25,319 bases of DNA from Syntrophomonas sp. UBA4922 (GTDB taxonomy: Bacteria > Bacillota > Syntrophomonadia > Syntrophomonadales > Syntrophomonadaceae). This document shows, one piece after another, positions 14,488 to 22,574 of this stretch. Every line of letters starts with the position of its first letter. Positions within the stretch are counted from its first letter, which is position 1. Below the pieces are notes generated by a model. The model was not told the origin of the DNA. It saw only the letters and a list, made by a program, of their open reading frames with translations, and made no database searches. The stretch is from the NCBI GenBank assembly GCA_002398825.1, contig DHBS01000040.1, positions 1 to 25,319 of the forward strand, given 5' to 3'. The position numbers were made by a program, and so were the translations under genes.

Positions 14488-15714
14488 TTGGACAAGAAGA
14501 AAATTCTGGAAGGCATCAGAGTCGTAGACCTCACTAGAGTTTATACCGGCCCATTCTGTAGTCAGATACTGGCTGATATGGGTGCAGAAATAGTAAAAGT
14601 TGAGGATGACGGTCCAAACAGCAACGAAAGAAGTTGGCCGCCATTCGCTCCCGGGACTGAAGAATCCACCTATTTTATTGGCTTAAACCGTGGCAAGAAA
14701 AGCATAGAACTGAATCTCAAAGAAGATAAGGCCCGGGAAGTATTCTATAAACTGGTTGAGAGTGCCGACATCGTTATGGAAAATTTCGCTCCCGGTGTTG
14801 CGGACAAATTGATGGTCGGTTATGAAGCCTGCAAAAAAATAAAACCCGATATCATTTACCTCTCCATTTCTGCCTTTGGACAGTATGGGCCGTTAAGCAA
14901 GCTGCCTGGTTACGATATGCTTGCCCAGGCTATGGGGGGAATGATGAGTATAACCGGATTTCCGGACACGCCACTGAGAGTAGGTTCGTCTCTGGGAGAT
15001 GCTATTGCCGGGCTTTATGGCGCTATAGGAATCTTAGGCGCTCTGAATTACAGAAAAAACACCGGAGAAGGGCAGCACATCGACGTTGCTCTGGTTGACA
15101 GCATATTCACGGTATTGGAAAACAATGTACCTGCCTACACAATAACCGGAAGGCCTACTAAGAGACAGGGGAGCAGACATCCCGATGGCGGACCATACGA
15201 CACTTATAAATGCAAGGACGGATTTGTCTGTGTAGTTGCCTCCAATGAAAAACTATGGGGAAGCATGTGCAAGATAATGGGAATGCCCGAATTAGCCGCC
15301 GATCCGAAGTTCGACAGCAATGTCACCAGAATGGAGAATATTGAGGAAATGACAGATATAATCAACAACTGGATGGGCAACTATGCGGTTGATGAGGTTG
15401 TATCTATGCTGCGCGAAGCTCGCGTTGCAGTAGCCCCGATCCTTGAAGTACCACAGATCTGTGCAAGTGATAATACCGCGGCACGCCATATGTTAATTGA
15501 ATATGATCACGCCACGGCAGGTAAGGTTAAAGTACCTGGCAATCCTATTAAGTTTGGCGCTTATGAAGCTTTGGCTGAACTGCCGCCCCCTTTTAAAGGG
15601 CAACATACCCCGGAGGTCTTAAGAGAACTGGGCTATAGCCAGAGTGACATTGATAATCTTTTATCCGCTGGTGTAATCGGCGATGGTTTCATAACTAGAG
15701 CGAAAAAGAATTAA
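14488..15714 (+). CDS. Class III (CaiB/BaiF) CoA-transferase
   Basis: Family III CoA-transferase of 408 residues that moves CoA between carboxylic acids (formyl-, succinyl-, carnitinyl- or bile-acid-CoA examples). N-terminal LEGIRVVDLTRVYTGP is the family hallmark, and Asp143 in LPGYDMLAQAMGG is the expected catalytic aspartate that forms the acyl anhydride. GEGQHIDVALVDS lies in the second half. The TTG start at 14488 has AAGGAGGT at 14471-14478; a TTG at 14480 is in another frame. It is the only acyl-activating enzyme in the window, so substrate activation probably uses CoA from a product thioester, which costs no ATP. The acyl-CoA dehydrogenase begins 58 bases downstream. Confidence 0.93.
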   Translation: MDKKKILEGIRVVDLTRVYTGPFCSQILADMGAEIVKVEDDGPNSNERSWPPFAPGTEESTYFIGLNRGKKSIELNLKEDKAREVFYKLVESADIVMENFAPGVADKLMVGYEACKKIKPDIIYLSISAFGQYGPLSKLPGYDMLAQAMGGMMSITGFPDTPLRVGSSLGDAIAGLYGAIGILGALNYRKNTGEGQHIDVALVDSIFTVLENNVPAYTITGRPTKRQGSRHPDGGPYDTYKCKDGFVCVVASNEKLWGSMCKIMGMPELAADPKFDSNVTRMENIEEMTDIINNWMGNYAVDEVVSMLREARVAVAPILEVPQICASDNTAARHMLIEYDHATAGKVKVPGNPIKFGAYEALAELPPPFKGQHTPEVLRELGYSQSDIDNLLSAGVIGDGFITRAKKN

Positions 15715-15772
15715 TACAAGCGTTTTGGCGTTGCGTACTTTGAAAAAAGTACCAAGGGGAGGTTTACAAAGA

Positions 15773-17572
15773 ATGGCCGAAAAATTCGCAAGCAGAAGGA
15801 ATATTGATTTTTTGATCAACGAGGTCTTTAATGTTGTGTCATTAAATCGTTTTCCCTATTTCGAAGATCACGATGAAGAAACCTTCAAAATGATCCTGGA
15901 CACTGCCATGAATATCAGTACAGACCTGATGTTCCCTTATTTCAAAGAAATGGATACCAATACCCCTTACTGGGAAGACGGCAAGGTACATGTCCATAAA
16001 GCTATCGTACCATTCCTTAAAGAAATGGGTGAGGGTGGTTGGATTCAATGCGAGAAGCCTTATGACATCGGCGGGCAACAACTGCCTCTGACCATAAAGG
16101 AGCTGGCTTATTTCCTATTCGGAGCAGCAAATTATTCAATGCATGTATATCCGATGCTTACTGCCGGTGCAGCCAATCTGATTTATCAGTACGGCGCCCA
16201 AGAAATGCAAGACATGTATCTGGAAAAAATGTACTCCGGCAAATGGCAAGGCACGATGGCACTGACTGAACCCGATATCGGCAGCTCTCTGGGCGATCTT
16301 ACCACAACCGCAGAGCCAACCGATCAGGGGTACTACATGATAAAGGGGCAAAAGATTTTTATCTCTGCCGGCAACAGTGATATCACAGAAAACGTTGTTC
16401 ACTTATTGATTGCCAGATTAAAAGACGGCCCGCTGGGTGTACCGGGAATTTCGTTATTTATTGTTCCGGAAAAGCGCATTAATGAGAATGGCGAGCTTGA
16501 AGACAATGACGTACAATGCGGCGGAATCGAGCATAAGCTCGGTTACCGGGGTTCTCCGATCTGTCAGCTTACTTTCGGTGAAGAGAAAAACTGTCGGGGC
16601 TGGCTGGTTGGTGAACTGGGTAAAGGCCTGGCGCAGATGTTCAAAATGATGAATGAAGAAAGAATTAATATTGGCATCGGCGCAATCAGTAAAATTTCAG
16701 CGGCATACTACGCGGCATTAGAATATGCTCAGCAGCGAAAACAGGGCAGAAAACCCGACCAGAAAGACCCTGCTACACCCATGGTGGAGCTTATCGAACA
16801 TGCTGATATTAAAAGAATGCTTCTGTTCCAGAAGGCTGTAATGGAAGGATCACTGGCTCTAGCCCTGCAGCTGTCTTTGTATCAGGATCTGGCCATGGTT
16901 GGGCAAGACCCCGAAGAAAATGAAATGCTGGTGGACTTCCTGATTCCCATTCTTAAAACCTATCCGTCTGAAATGGGTATTCTGGCCACCAGTGCAGCCA
17001 TTCAGATTCATGGCGGTTATGGCTACTGCGGGGATTTTCCGGTAGAACAGTACTACAGAGACATTCGCATCGATCCCATTCATGAAGGCACCACCGGTAT
17101 TCAAGGCCAGGATATCCTGGGCCGTAAAGTAAGCATGAAAAAGGGAAAAGCATTCGAGTTATACATCAACGAGGTTGAAAAAGCCATAGCAGAAGCCAAG
17201 GCCTATCCGGAACTGGAAAAGCAGGTTGAGGCCCTGGAAAGTGCCATGGGGCTGATGAAAGACCTTACCGCAGAGTTGCTGGCAAAAAAAGCGCAAATTT
17301 CCAATGAGGCTTTTTTGGCTGATTCTGTGCTTTATTTGGACTTCATGAGCCAGATTGCCGTCGCCTGGCAGTGGCTGAAATTGATGACTGTTTCTGTAAC
17401 TGCCTTAAAAGGCCAGCCCACCGATCAAGATAGGGTCTTCTATCAAGGGAAAATCTATGCCGGTCGTTATTTCTTTGACTATGAGCTCACTAAGATTGAC
17501 AGCCTGGCCATCAGACTACGGTCAGATGACAAAGTGACGGTAGAAATCACAAAAGAATTTTTCGAGGATTAG
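15773..17572 (+). CDS. Acyl-CoA dehydrogenase, long form (about 600 residues)
   Basis: FAD enzyme of 599 residues that introduces the trans-2 double bond into acyl-CoA. The core has the usual order: N-terminal helices, the TEPDIGSSLGDL segment at about 165-180 (FAD/substrate loop), the middle beta domain, and DPIHEGTTGIQGQD near 430-445, where the catalytic Glu lies. A C-terminal extension of about 150 residues (from KAFELYINEVEKAI) matches the acetyl-CoA dehydrogenase-like C-terminal domain of long ACADs. ATG 15773 follows GGGGAGG at 15757-15763. A start at TTG 15725 would put an additional basic stretch and is less likely. Its usual acceptor EtfAB is not in this window and must be encoded elsewhere. 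NfnAB genes follow after 185 bases. Confidence 0.93.
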   Translation: MAEKFASRRNIDFLINEVFNVVSLNRFPYFEDHDEETFKMILDTAMNISTDLMFPYFKEMDTNTPYWEDGKVHVHKAIVPFLKEMGEGGWIQCEKPYDIGGQQLPLTIKELAYFLFGAANYSMHVYPMLTAGAANLIYQYGAQEMQDMYLEKMYSGKWQGTMALTEPDIGSSLGDLTTTAEPTDQGYYMIKGQKIFISAGNSDITENVVHLLIARLKDGPLGVPGISLFIVPEKRINENGELEDNDVQCGGIEHKLGYRGSPICQLTFGEEKNCRGWLVGELGKGLAQMFKMMNEERINIGIGAISKISAAYYAALEYAQQRKQGRKPDQKDPATPMVELIEHADIKRMLLFQKAVMEGSLALALQLSLYQDLAMVGQDPEENEMLVDFLIPILKTYPSEMGILATSAAIQIHGGYGYCGDFPVEQYYRDIRIDPIHEGTTGIQGQDILGRKVSMKKGKAFELYINEVEKAIAEAKAYPELEKQVEALESAMGLMKDLTAELLAKKAQISNEAFLADSVLYLDFMSQIAVAWQWLKLMTVSVTALKGQPTDQDRVFYQGKIYAGRYFFDYELTKIDSLAIRLRSDDKVTVEITKEFFED

Positions 17573-17670
17573 TAACTTTCTAAAATTAGCCTGGCTGATG
17601 ATTATTGAAGATATATAAGCTTGATTGTTGGTATGGCCGGCTAGTATTTGTGGCTTAGTAAACGGGTCGG

Positions 17671-17725
17671 GGTATGCCGAATGTTCGGTCAGGGAGTGAA
17701 TATGACTTAAAGCAGTCGGCATACC
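17671..17725 (+). other. Inverted repeat with alternative pairing before nfnA
   Basis: Perfect 10-base arms GGTATGCCGA (17671-17680) and TCGGCATACC (17716-17725) enclose 35 bases. A local stem CCGAA-TG-TTCGG (17677-17688) uses the inner part of the left arm, so the two structures exclude each other. The right arm ends 20 bases before the nfnA ribosome binding site. It may be an mRNA switch or a protein operator. No sigma-54 promoter is evident in this gap. Confidence 0.5.
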
Positions 17726-17757
17726 TCTAAGACAGAATGGCAGCAAGGAGTGACTTC

Positions 17758-18603
17758 ATGTACCAAATAATAGACAAACAAATTCTGGCGCCTGCAATCA
17801 AACAATTCATCGTTTGTGCTCCTGATATCGCGAAAAAGGCACAGCCAGGACAGTTCATTATTCTTAGAATCGATGATATTGGAGAGAGAATACCGCTAAC
17901 AATTGCTGATTTTGATAGGCAGAGCGGGACAATAACACTGATATTCCAAGAAGTGGGCAGAACCACTTATGAGATGGGTAAACTCGATGCAGGCGATTAC
18001 ATTTTGGATTTGGTTGGTCCGCTGGGGAAGGCATCAGAAATAGAACCTTATGGCCATGTGGTTTGTATTGGCGGCGGTGTTGGAGTGGCTCCAGTATATC
18101 CCATCACCAGGGCACTAAAACAGGCGGGAAATCGAGTGACCTCCATCATTGGCGCTCGAAGTAAAGAGCATTTAATCCTCAAAGATGAAATGGCAGCAGT
18201 GAGTGATGAGTTATTTGTAGCTACAGACGATGGCAGCGAGGGGCAGAAAGGCTTCGTGAGTGATGTTCTTGCGCAAGTTATCCGCCAAAGTGACAGTATC
18301 GATTTAGTGGTTGCAATCGGACCGTTGCCCATGATGAAGGCTGTTTCAGCCGTTACCAAACCATTCGAGATTCATACCACCGTAAGCCTTAATCCTATTA
18401 TGGTTGATGGTACTGGAATGTGTGGAGCCTGCAGGGTGAGTGTCGGAGATGAGACCAAATTTGCTTGTGTTGACGGGCCTGAGTTTGATGGCCATCTGGT
18501 AGATTGGCAGCTGGCACAACAGAGAGCCCGGATGTTCACCAATGAAGAGGGCATTGCTATGAAAGGTTTTTGTGCAGGGGGTGAATGTCAATGTCAGAAG
18601 TAA
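17758..18603 (+). CDS. nfnA: NfnA: small subunit of NADH-dependent ferredoxin:NADP+ oxidoreductase
   Basis: Ferredoxin-NADP reductase-like subunit of 281 residues (also annotated sulfide dehydrogenase subunit). In NfnAB it carries FAD, NAD(H) and a [2Fe-2S] cluster. Visible are the FAD motif RIPLTIADFD at 44-53, the nucleotide-binding CIGGGVGVAPVYP at 103-115, and Cys222, Cys225 and Cys237 with Asp217 close by; characterised NfnA proteins use three Cys plus an Asp to hold the cluster. A Cys-rich tail (FCAGGECQC) ends the protein. ATG 17758 follows AAGGAG at 17745-17750; a start 7 codons upstream has no ribosome binding site. Its end overlaps the start of nfnB by 13 bases, so translation is coupled. 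It works with NfnB to couple NADPH, NADH and ferredoxin. Confidence 0.93.
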   Translation: MYQIIDKQILAPAIKQFIVCAPDIAKKAQPGQFIILRIDDIGERIPLTIADFDRQSGTITLIFQEVGRTTYEMGKLDAGDYILDLVGPLGKASEIEPYGHVVCIGGGVGVAPVYPITRALKQAGNRVTSIIGARSKEHLILKDEMAAVSDELFVATDDGSEGQKGFVSDVLAQVIRQSDSIDLVVAIGPLPMMKAVSAVTKPFEIHTTVSLNPIMVDGTGMCGACRVSVGDETKFACVDGPEFDGHLVDWQLAQQRARMFTNEEGIAMKGFCAGGECQCQK

Positions 18604-19991
18604 AAGCAGCTAAAACAATTCCTGCCCGCGAGGAAATGCCTGTTCAAAGTCCTGTATTAAGGATATGTAACTTTGATGAAGTTGCTTTGGGGTACAGTGA
18701 AGAGCAAGCATTGATTGAGGCATCCAGGTGTTTGAAATGCAAGAAACCCAAATGTGTCGAGAGCTGCCCAGTTGAGGTTGATATTCCGGCATTCATAGGA
18801 CTTTTGGAAAAGAAAGAATACCAACAGGCCATAAACAAAATAAAGGAGAAGAACAATCTCCCCGCTATTTGCGGTCGAGTTTGTCCACAGGAAAGCCAAT
18901 GTGAAAAGACCTGTATCCTGGGAAAGAAAATGGAACCGGTAGCTGTCGGAAGATTGGAACGTTTTTTGGCCGATTGGGATTTAAGATATGGGAAAAAGTC
19001 TATTCCTATAATAAAGCAGTCGGGAAAAAGGATTGCTATTGTTGGGTCAGGTCCCGCAGGTCTTACCGCAGCGGCAGATTTGGCCTTGATGGGACACCAG
19101 GTAACGGTATTTGAGGCTCTACATACTGCCGGGGGAGTCTTGGTATATGGCATACCGGAATTCAGACTGCCCAAAGCCATCGTGCAGAAGGAGATAGAAA
19201 GCATTCAGAAGCTGGGTGTTGAAATAAAAAACAACATGGTGGTCGGAAAAGTGAATACTGTGGATGAATTGCTCGCCCAGGGCTATGATGCTGTATTTAT
19301 CGGAACTGGAGCAGGATTACCGTATTTTATGGATATACCGGGTGAGAATTTAAATGGCGTCTATTCAGCCAATGAATTCTTAACCAGGACGAATCTGATG
19401 AAAGCTTATCTTTTTGATGAGTTTTTGACCCCCATTAGAATTGGAAAAAGAGTGGCAGTAATCGGTGGCGGCAATGTAGCCATGGATAGTGCCAGAACCG
19501 CCTTGCGTCTTGGGGCCGAGGAATCTTATATAGTATACCGCCGGTCCATGAATGAACTGCCGGCACGAAAAGAAGAAGCGGAACACGCCCAAGAGGAAGG
19601 CGTAAGGTTTAAATTGCTCAGCAGCCCTATAGAGATAAAAGGCGATGATAATGGATGGGTCAAGAGTATTGTCTGCCAGAAGTACCAGTTGGGGGAACCC
19701 GATGCCAGCGGTCGGAGAAGCCCGGTTCCTATACCTGGAGAGACCGAAGAGATAGAAGTGGATACCGTGATTATGTCTATTGGCCAGGGGCCCAACCCGC
19801 TGGTACCGCATACTACTCCAGACCTGCAAACCAATAAGCATGGAAATATCGTAGCTGATGAAAAAACCGGGCAAACCAACAAAAAGGGAGTCTTTGCCGG
19901 CGGCGACATCGTAACCGGTGCGGCAACCGTAATATTGGCAATGGGAGCCGGGAAAAATGCAGCCAAGGCAATTAATGAGTATCTGATATAA
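18591..19991 (+). CDS. nfnB: NfnB: large subunit of NADH-dependent ferredoxin:NADP+ oxidoreductase (GltD-like)
   Basis: Flavoprotein of 466 residues related to the glutamate synthase small subunit. N-terminal Cys47, 50, 55, 59 and Cys94, 98, 104, 108 should bind two [4Fe-4S] clusters. IVGSGPAGLTAAADLALMG at about 150-168 binds FAD; VIGGGNVAMDSARTALRLG binds NADPH, with the downstream YRRS giving the basic residues for the 2'-phosphate; GGDIVTGAATVILAMGAG closes the FAD site. No separate glutamate synthase large subunit is nearby and NfnA is directly upstream, so an electron-bifurcating transhydrogenase is much more likely than glutamate synthase. I prefer ATG 18591 to ATG 18585 because AGGGGGTGA at 18576-18584 is then correctly spaced. 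In beta-oxidising anaerobes this complex converts NADH plus reduced ferredoxin to NADPH, or the reverse. Confidence 0.93.
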   Translation: MSEVKAAKTIPAREEMPVQSPVLRICNFDEVALGYSEEQALIEASRCLKCKKPKCVESCPVEVDIPAFIGLLEKKEYQQAINKIKEKNNLPAICGRVCPQESQCEKTCILGKKMEPVAVGRLERFLADWDLRYGKKSIPIIKQSGKRIAIVGSGPAGLTAAADLALMGHQVTVFEALHTAGGVLVYGIPEFRLPKAIVQKEIESIQKLGVEIKNNMVVGKVNTVDELLAQGYDAVFIGTGAGLPYFMDIPGENLNGVYSANEFLTRTNLMKAYLFDEFLTPIRIGKRVAVIGGGNVAMDSARTALRLGAEESYIVYRRSMNELPARKEEAEHAQEEGVRFKLLSSPIEIKGDDNGWVKSIVCQKYQLGEPDASGRRSPVPIPGETEEIEVDTVIMSIGQGPNPLVPHTTPDLQTNKHGNIVADEKTGQTNKKGVFAGGDIVTGAATVILAMGAGKNAAKAINEYLI

Positions 19992-20078
19992 GCATAATTA
20001 AAAATAGCAGTTGAGTTTGAGGACTACCCCGGCACCTTTAGGTTTGGTTCGCTGTGCCAACATGGTAATCTCTAATTC

Positions 20079-20351
20079 ATGATTACAACTAACATTCCCT
20101 CACTTAAGGCGAAGATATACTGGTTTACAGTATTCTTCGCCACCTTCCTAATTGAGAGTGCCTTATTACCAGAAAATATTGTAAATGGAGAATCTATATT
20201 GTCATATAACTTTTTTTTAGCAGGATTTGCAATTTTGTTCTTATCAACGGTGTTTGTGCCTTTAACAATCATATCCATAACCTGGGCTATCAGAATCTTA
20301 TATCCGTCATTCCCCAAAAGTATGCCGGGAAAGCATGAGCTGATGTTCTAA
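20079..20351 (+). CDS. Small putative membrane protein
   Basis: Unrecognised 90-residue frame with two clear hydrophobic segments, about 13-30 (IYWFTVFFATFLIESALL) and 44-75 (FFLAGFAILFLSTVFVPLTII and following), and a short polar C-terminus. The helix pattern looks protein-like, but no good ribosome binding site precedes the ATG at 20079, and there is no neighbour close enough to imply an operon: nfnB ends 87 bases before. It may be a weakly expressed orphan or a chance reading frame. Confidence 0.45.
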   Translation: MITTNIPSLKAKIYWFTVFFATFLIESALLPENIVNGESILSYNFFLAGFAILFLSTVFVPLTIISITWAIRILYPSFPKSMPGKHELMF

Positions 20352-20807
20352 AACTCAGAAATCTGATGCTGAGAACAACATACTCATGGCTCTGCCATAA
20401 ACATAGACTGCGCTTCGGCCTTCATCCCATTCAATCTCCGTATAGGTAATATACTTCAGCTTACTCCTATAAATAAAGCTTTGTAAGATTCTTTAGAGAA
20501 AGCAAATATGCTGTGTCGGCTTTCATAAATACAGCAGGCTAATCTATATATACTTACATTTCCCCGAATCAAGACCACAACCTCCGGCAAATGCACCAGA
20601 TAAACGAATCACAGCAAATGTGTCCGGGAATGAGACACTATGATCAGCCCCCAATTGTATCATTTTTATACCATATAAAATGCCTGTGCAGTTTTTCAAA
20701 TAATAATTTCCCAGAGCGCATACAAAAAATGGCTTCCTTTCTTCGATAATGCCCGATATTTGGAGAACGAAAAGTGATTGGTACTTCTCTGAAATAGCTT
20801 GAGTGCA
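20352..20807. other. Intergenic regulatory region upstream of the second MFS gene
   Basis: I see no convincing gene on either strand: the minus-strand frames at 20544-20813 and 20644-20958 overlap each other, lack ribosome binding sites and cover the promoter. The region holds the palindrome at 20621-20637. The first 250 bases show nothing that I can name. Confidence 0.5.
20621..20637. promoter_or_regulatory. Candidate upstream activator site (TGTCC-N8-GACA)
   Basis: TGTCC at 20621-20625 and GACA at 20634-20637 form a 17-base TGT-N11-ACA frame, identical in length to the site at 9709-9725, with GTGTC/GACAC arms one base wider. The centre is about 180 bp upstream of the sigma-54 promoter at 20808, as at 2636-2662. 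Confidence 0.55.
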
Positions 20808-20823
20808 TGGCACAGTTATTGCT
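20808..20823 (+). promoter_or_regulatory. Sigma-54 promoter of the second MFS gene
   Basis: TGGCACAGTTATTGCT: GG at 20809-20810, ten bases, GC at 20821-20822. It is the closest match to the consensus in this window, with 6 of 7 at -24 and 5 of 5 at -12. Transcription would begin near 20834, about 160 bases before the TTG at 20992. Confidence 0.8.
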
Positions 20824-20863
20824 TGATTTAATCAATAGATGAAAGGGCGATGCATATGCAGCC

Positions 20864-20995
20864 ATGAGAGTAGCTTCTAATGATGCCTTTGAGAAGAGGT
20901 TGGAAGCTATCAAAAGAATAGCCGGGAGGTGGAGTGAAAAAAGAAAAAATAAGGTCAATAGCGGGACCGAATGTATTAAGGAGGTATTTATTTGA
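20864..20995 (+). CDS. Possible 43-residue leader peptide overlapping the MFS start
   Basis: An ATG at 20864 opens 43 codons whose TGA stop (20993-20995) overlaps the TTG start of the MFS gene (20992-20994), the pattern of translational coupling. The product begins MRVASNDAFEKR and is basic, with an amphipathic stretch (about 9-30). It lies entirely in the predicted sigma-54 transcript. A 5-codon frame at 20850-20867 ends in ATGA at this start. There is no good ribosome binding site at the normal distance (GAAAGGG is 16 bases upstream), so it may be chance. Confidence 0.3.
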   Translation: MRVASNDAFEKRLEAIKRIAGRWSEKRKNKVNSGTECIKEVFI

Positions 20996-22281
20996 GTAAA
21001 GAACGGTATGTGCCATTACCGGACAAGGATGCCCCACTTAACGGCCAAATGATCCTGATATGGGTATTTGCCTGGTTGGCCTTAGTATTGGATGTATTGG
21101 ATTGGCAATTGGTGTCAGTATCGGCTACAGCTATCAGCAAAGAATTTGGTATACCATCTTCGATGATGGGATTTATTCTAGGCGCCCCTTTGTTAGGCGC
21201 GGGGGTAGGCGGACTCATTTCAGGGGTACTGTCTGACAAGTTTGGTCGAGTTAGAGTCATGTTTTGGTGTCTGGTCTGGTATTCGTTGTTTACGATCGCT
21301 TTCGCTTATGCTAATAATGCGACGACAATGTTGATTCTGAGATTCTTGGTAGGCTTAGGCTTAGGAGCTCAATGGGGTGTTGGAAACACTTTAGTTGCGG
21401 AATGCTTGCCTTCGCGAATCAGGATTATGTGTTCGGCTGTAATCCAGACCGGGTTCGCCTTTGGGCCTATGTTGGCCGCTTTCCTGGCCAGGACCATGCT
21501 GCCCGCCTATGGCTGGAGGCCTTTATTCTATGTTGGCGCCCTTGGATTAGTAGTAGCAATTCTTGCCAAAATGCTGATTCCTGAACCCGAGGCTTGGGTC
21601 AAGACTAGAGACCAGGCCAAAGACAGCGGTCTGCAGATGGGCAGTGTCAGTAAACTGTTCAGCACGGAGATATACGCTTTTACTGGAACAACGATCAGAC
21701 GAAATACCCTGGGCGCCTTTTTCATGGTGTTATTCACATTGCTGGCATACTGGAGCGCAATGAGTTGGATTCCGAGCTGGCTCGCTACTGATAAACATAT
21801 GGATATAGTAAAATCAATGAATTATATGATGTTTTTAAATATCGGTGGCATATTTGGTTATATATTATTTGCCTTCATTGCCGACCGCTGGGGGAGAAAG
21901 AAACCAGCTTACGTTGCCCTGGCCGCTTCCTTTGTAGCCGTAATGATTTTTGTAAGTATTGATAACAACAACACCCTGTTATGGTACGCCCCGGTATACT
22001 CGTTTATAACTTATCCAATCTTCGGCCTGTTCGGAGGTTATATGGCTGAGCTATTCCCCACTGAGGTTAGGGCAACAGGGGTTAACACTATTTATAATCT
22101 GGCGCGTATGACCAGTTTCTGGGGGCCGGCGATGTTAGGTGCAGTTGCGGCCGCAACTTCTTTCTCAGTTGCAATTGGAGCAAGTGCAGTCCTGTACGTA
22201 GCTGCTATAATTCCTTTGGCCTTCCTGCCTGAGACTATTAAGCGGACAAGTGCTATTCCATCTCAAAAACAGGCTGCATAA
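20992..22281 (+). CDS. MFS transporter, sugar/organic-acid:H+ symporter-like
   Basis: Second inner-membrane major facilitator carrier, 429 residues with about 12 membrane segments. Signatures are VLDVLDWQLVSVSA in helix 1 (acidic DxxD pattern of aromatic-acid and sialate-type carriers), the loop 2-3 motif SGVLSDKFGRVRVM, RFLVGLGLGAQWGVGNTLVAE in helix 4, and the second-half loop FIADRWGRKKPAYV. These place it near the aromatic acid:H+ and sialate:H+ symporter families, a different branch from the carrier at 3014. The TTG start at 20992 has AAGGAGG at 20978-20984. It is monocistronic: sigma-54 promoter at 20808 and terminator at 22466. Import of a carboxylate fed to the CoA-transferase is the natural inference; export is possible. 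Confidence 0.9.
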   Translation: MSKERYVPLPDKDAPLNGQMILIWVFAWLALVLDVLDWQLVSVSATAISKEFGIPSSMMGFILGAPLLGAGVGGLISGVLSDKFGRVRVMFWCLVWYSLFTIAFAYANNATTMLILRFLVGLGLGAQWGVGNTLVAECLPSRIRIMCSAVIQTGFAFGPMLAAFLARTMLPAYGWRPLFYVGALGLVVAILAKMLIPEPEAWVKTRDQAKDSGLQMGSVSKLFSTEIYAFTGTTIRRNTLGAFFMVLFTLLAYWSAMSWIPSWLATDKHMDIVKSMNYMMFLNIGGIFGYILFAFIADRWGRKKPAYVALAASFVAVMIFVSIDNNNTLLWYAPVYSFITYPIFGLFGGYMAELFPTEVRATGVNTIYNLARMTSFWGPAMLGAVAAATSFSVAIGASAVLYVAAIIPLAFLPETIKRTSAIPSQKQAA

Positions 22282-22465
22282 ATAGTCGGTTAAACAATGG
22301 GGATCTATGGGCAGGCATGCATGGAATGGCGGGATACTACCGTCAACAAGAGCTAAAATGCAGTTGTTTGGACACTGGACCAGAAGATCGCCCGGGTAAT
22401 TAGCCAATATTTTGAAGTATATTCAATTTACTTCGAAAATTGCATATCTAAACTCCTCTTCCATG

Positions 22466-22499
22466 AGCTGTTGAATTAAATTTCAACAGCTAATTTTTT
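22466..22499 (+). terminator. Intrinsic terminator of the second MFS gene
   Basis: Perfect 10-base arms AGCTGTTGAA (22466-22475) and TTCAACAGCT (22482-22491), a 6-base loop, then AATTTTTT. It is 185 bases after the MFS stop. The rest of 22282-22662 has no gene, only a tRNA-like fragment. Confidence 0.85.
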
Positions 22500-22545
22500 C
22501 AATAAAATAAGGGTGTTTGGTGCAGAATGCAGCGAAATGTCCGAG

Positions 22546-22574
22546 GCAAGGGTTCGAGCCCCCCGACCTGCTTC
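22546..22574 (+). other. Fragment resembling a tRNA 3' end (T-arm)
   Basis: GGGTTCGAGCCCC (22550-22562) looks like a T-arm and is followed by CGACCTGCTTC like the 3' acceptor strand. The expected 5' acceptor complement GCAGGTC and the D- and anticodon arms are not found in the 75 bases upstream, and there is no CCA. It is not an intact tRNA. It may be a relic or an attachment-site remnant, or a chance resemblance. Confidence 0.3.

Noticed and set aside
18585..19991. NfnB as the glutamate synthase small subunit
   Set aside because: NfnA directly precedes and overlaps it, and no glutamate synthase large subunit is in the window.
20544..20958. Minus-strand frames of 89 and 104 codons
   Set aside because: They overlap each other, lack ribosome binding sites, and cover the palindrome, promoter and leader of the MFS gene.
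22498..22574. Complete tRNA gene
   Set aside because: No 5' acceptor complement, D-arm or anticodon arm can be formed upstream of the T-arm-like segment.
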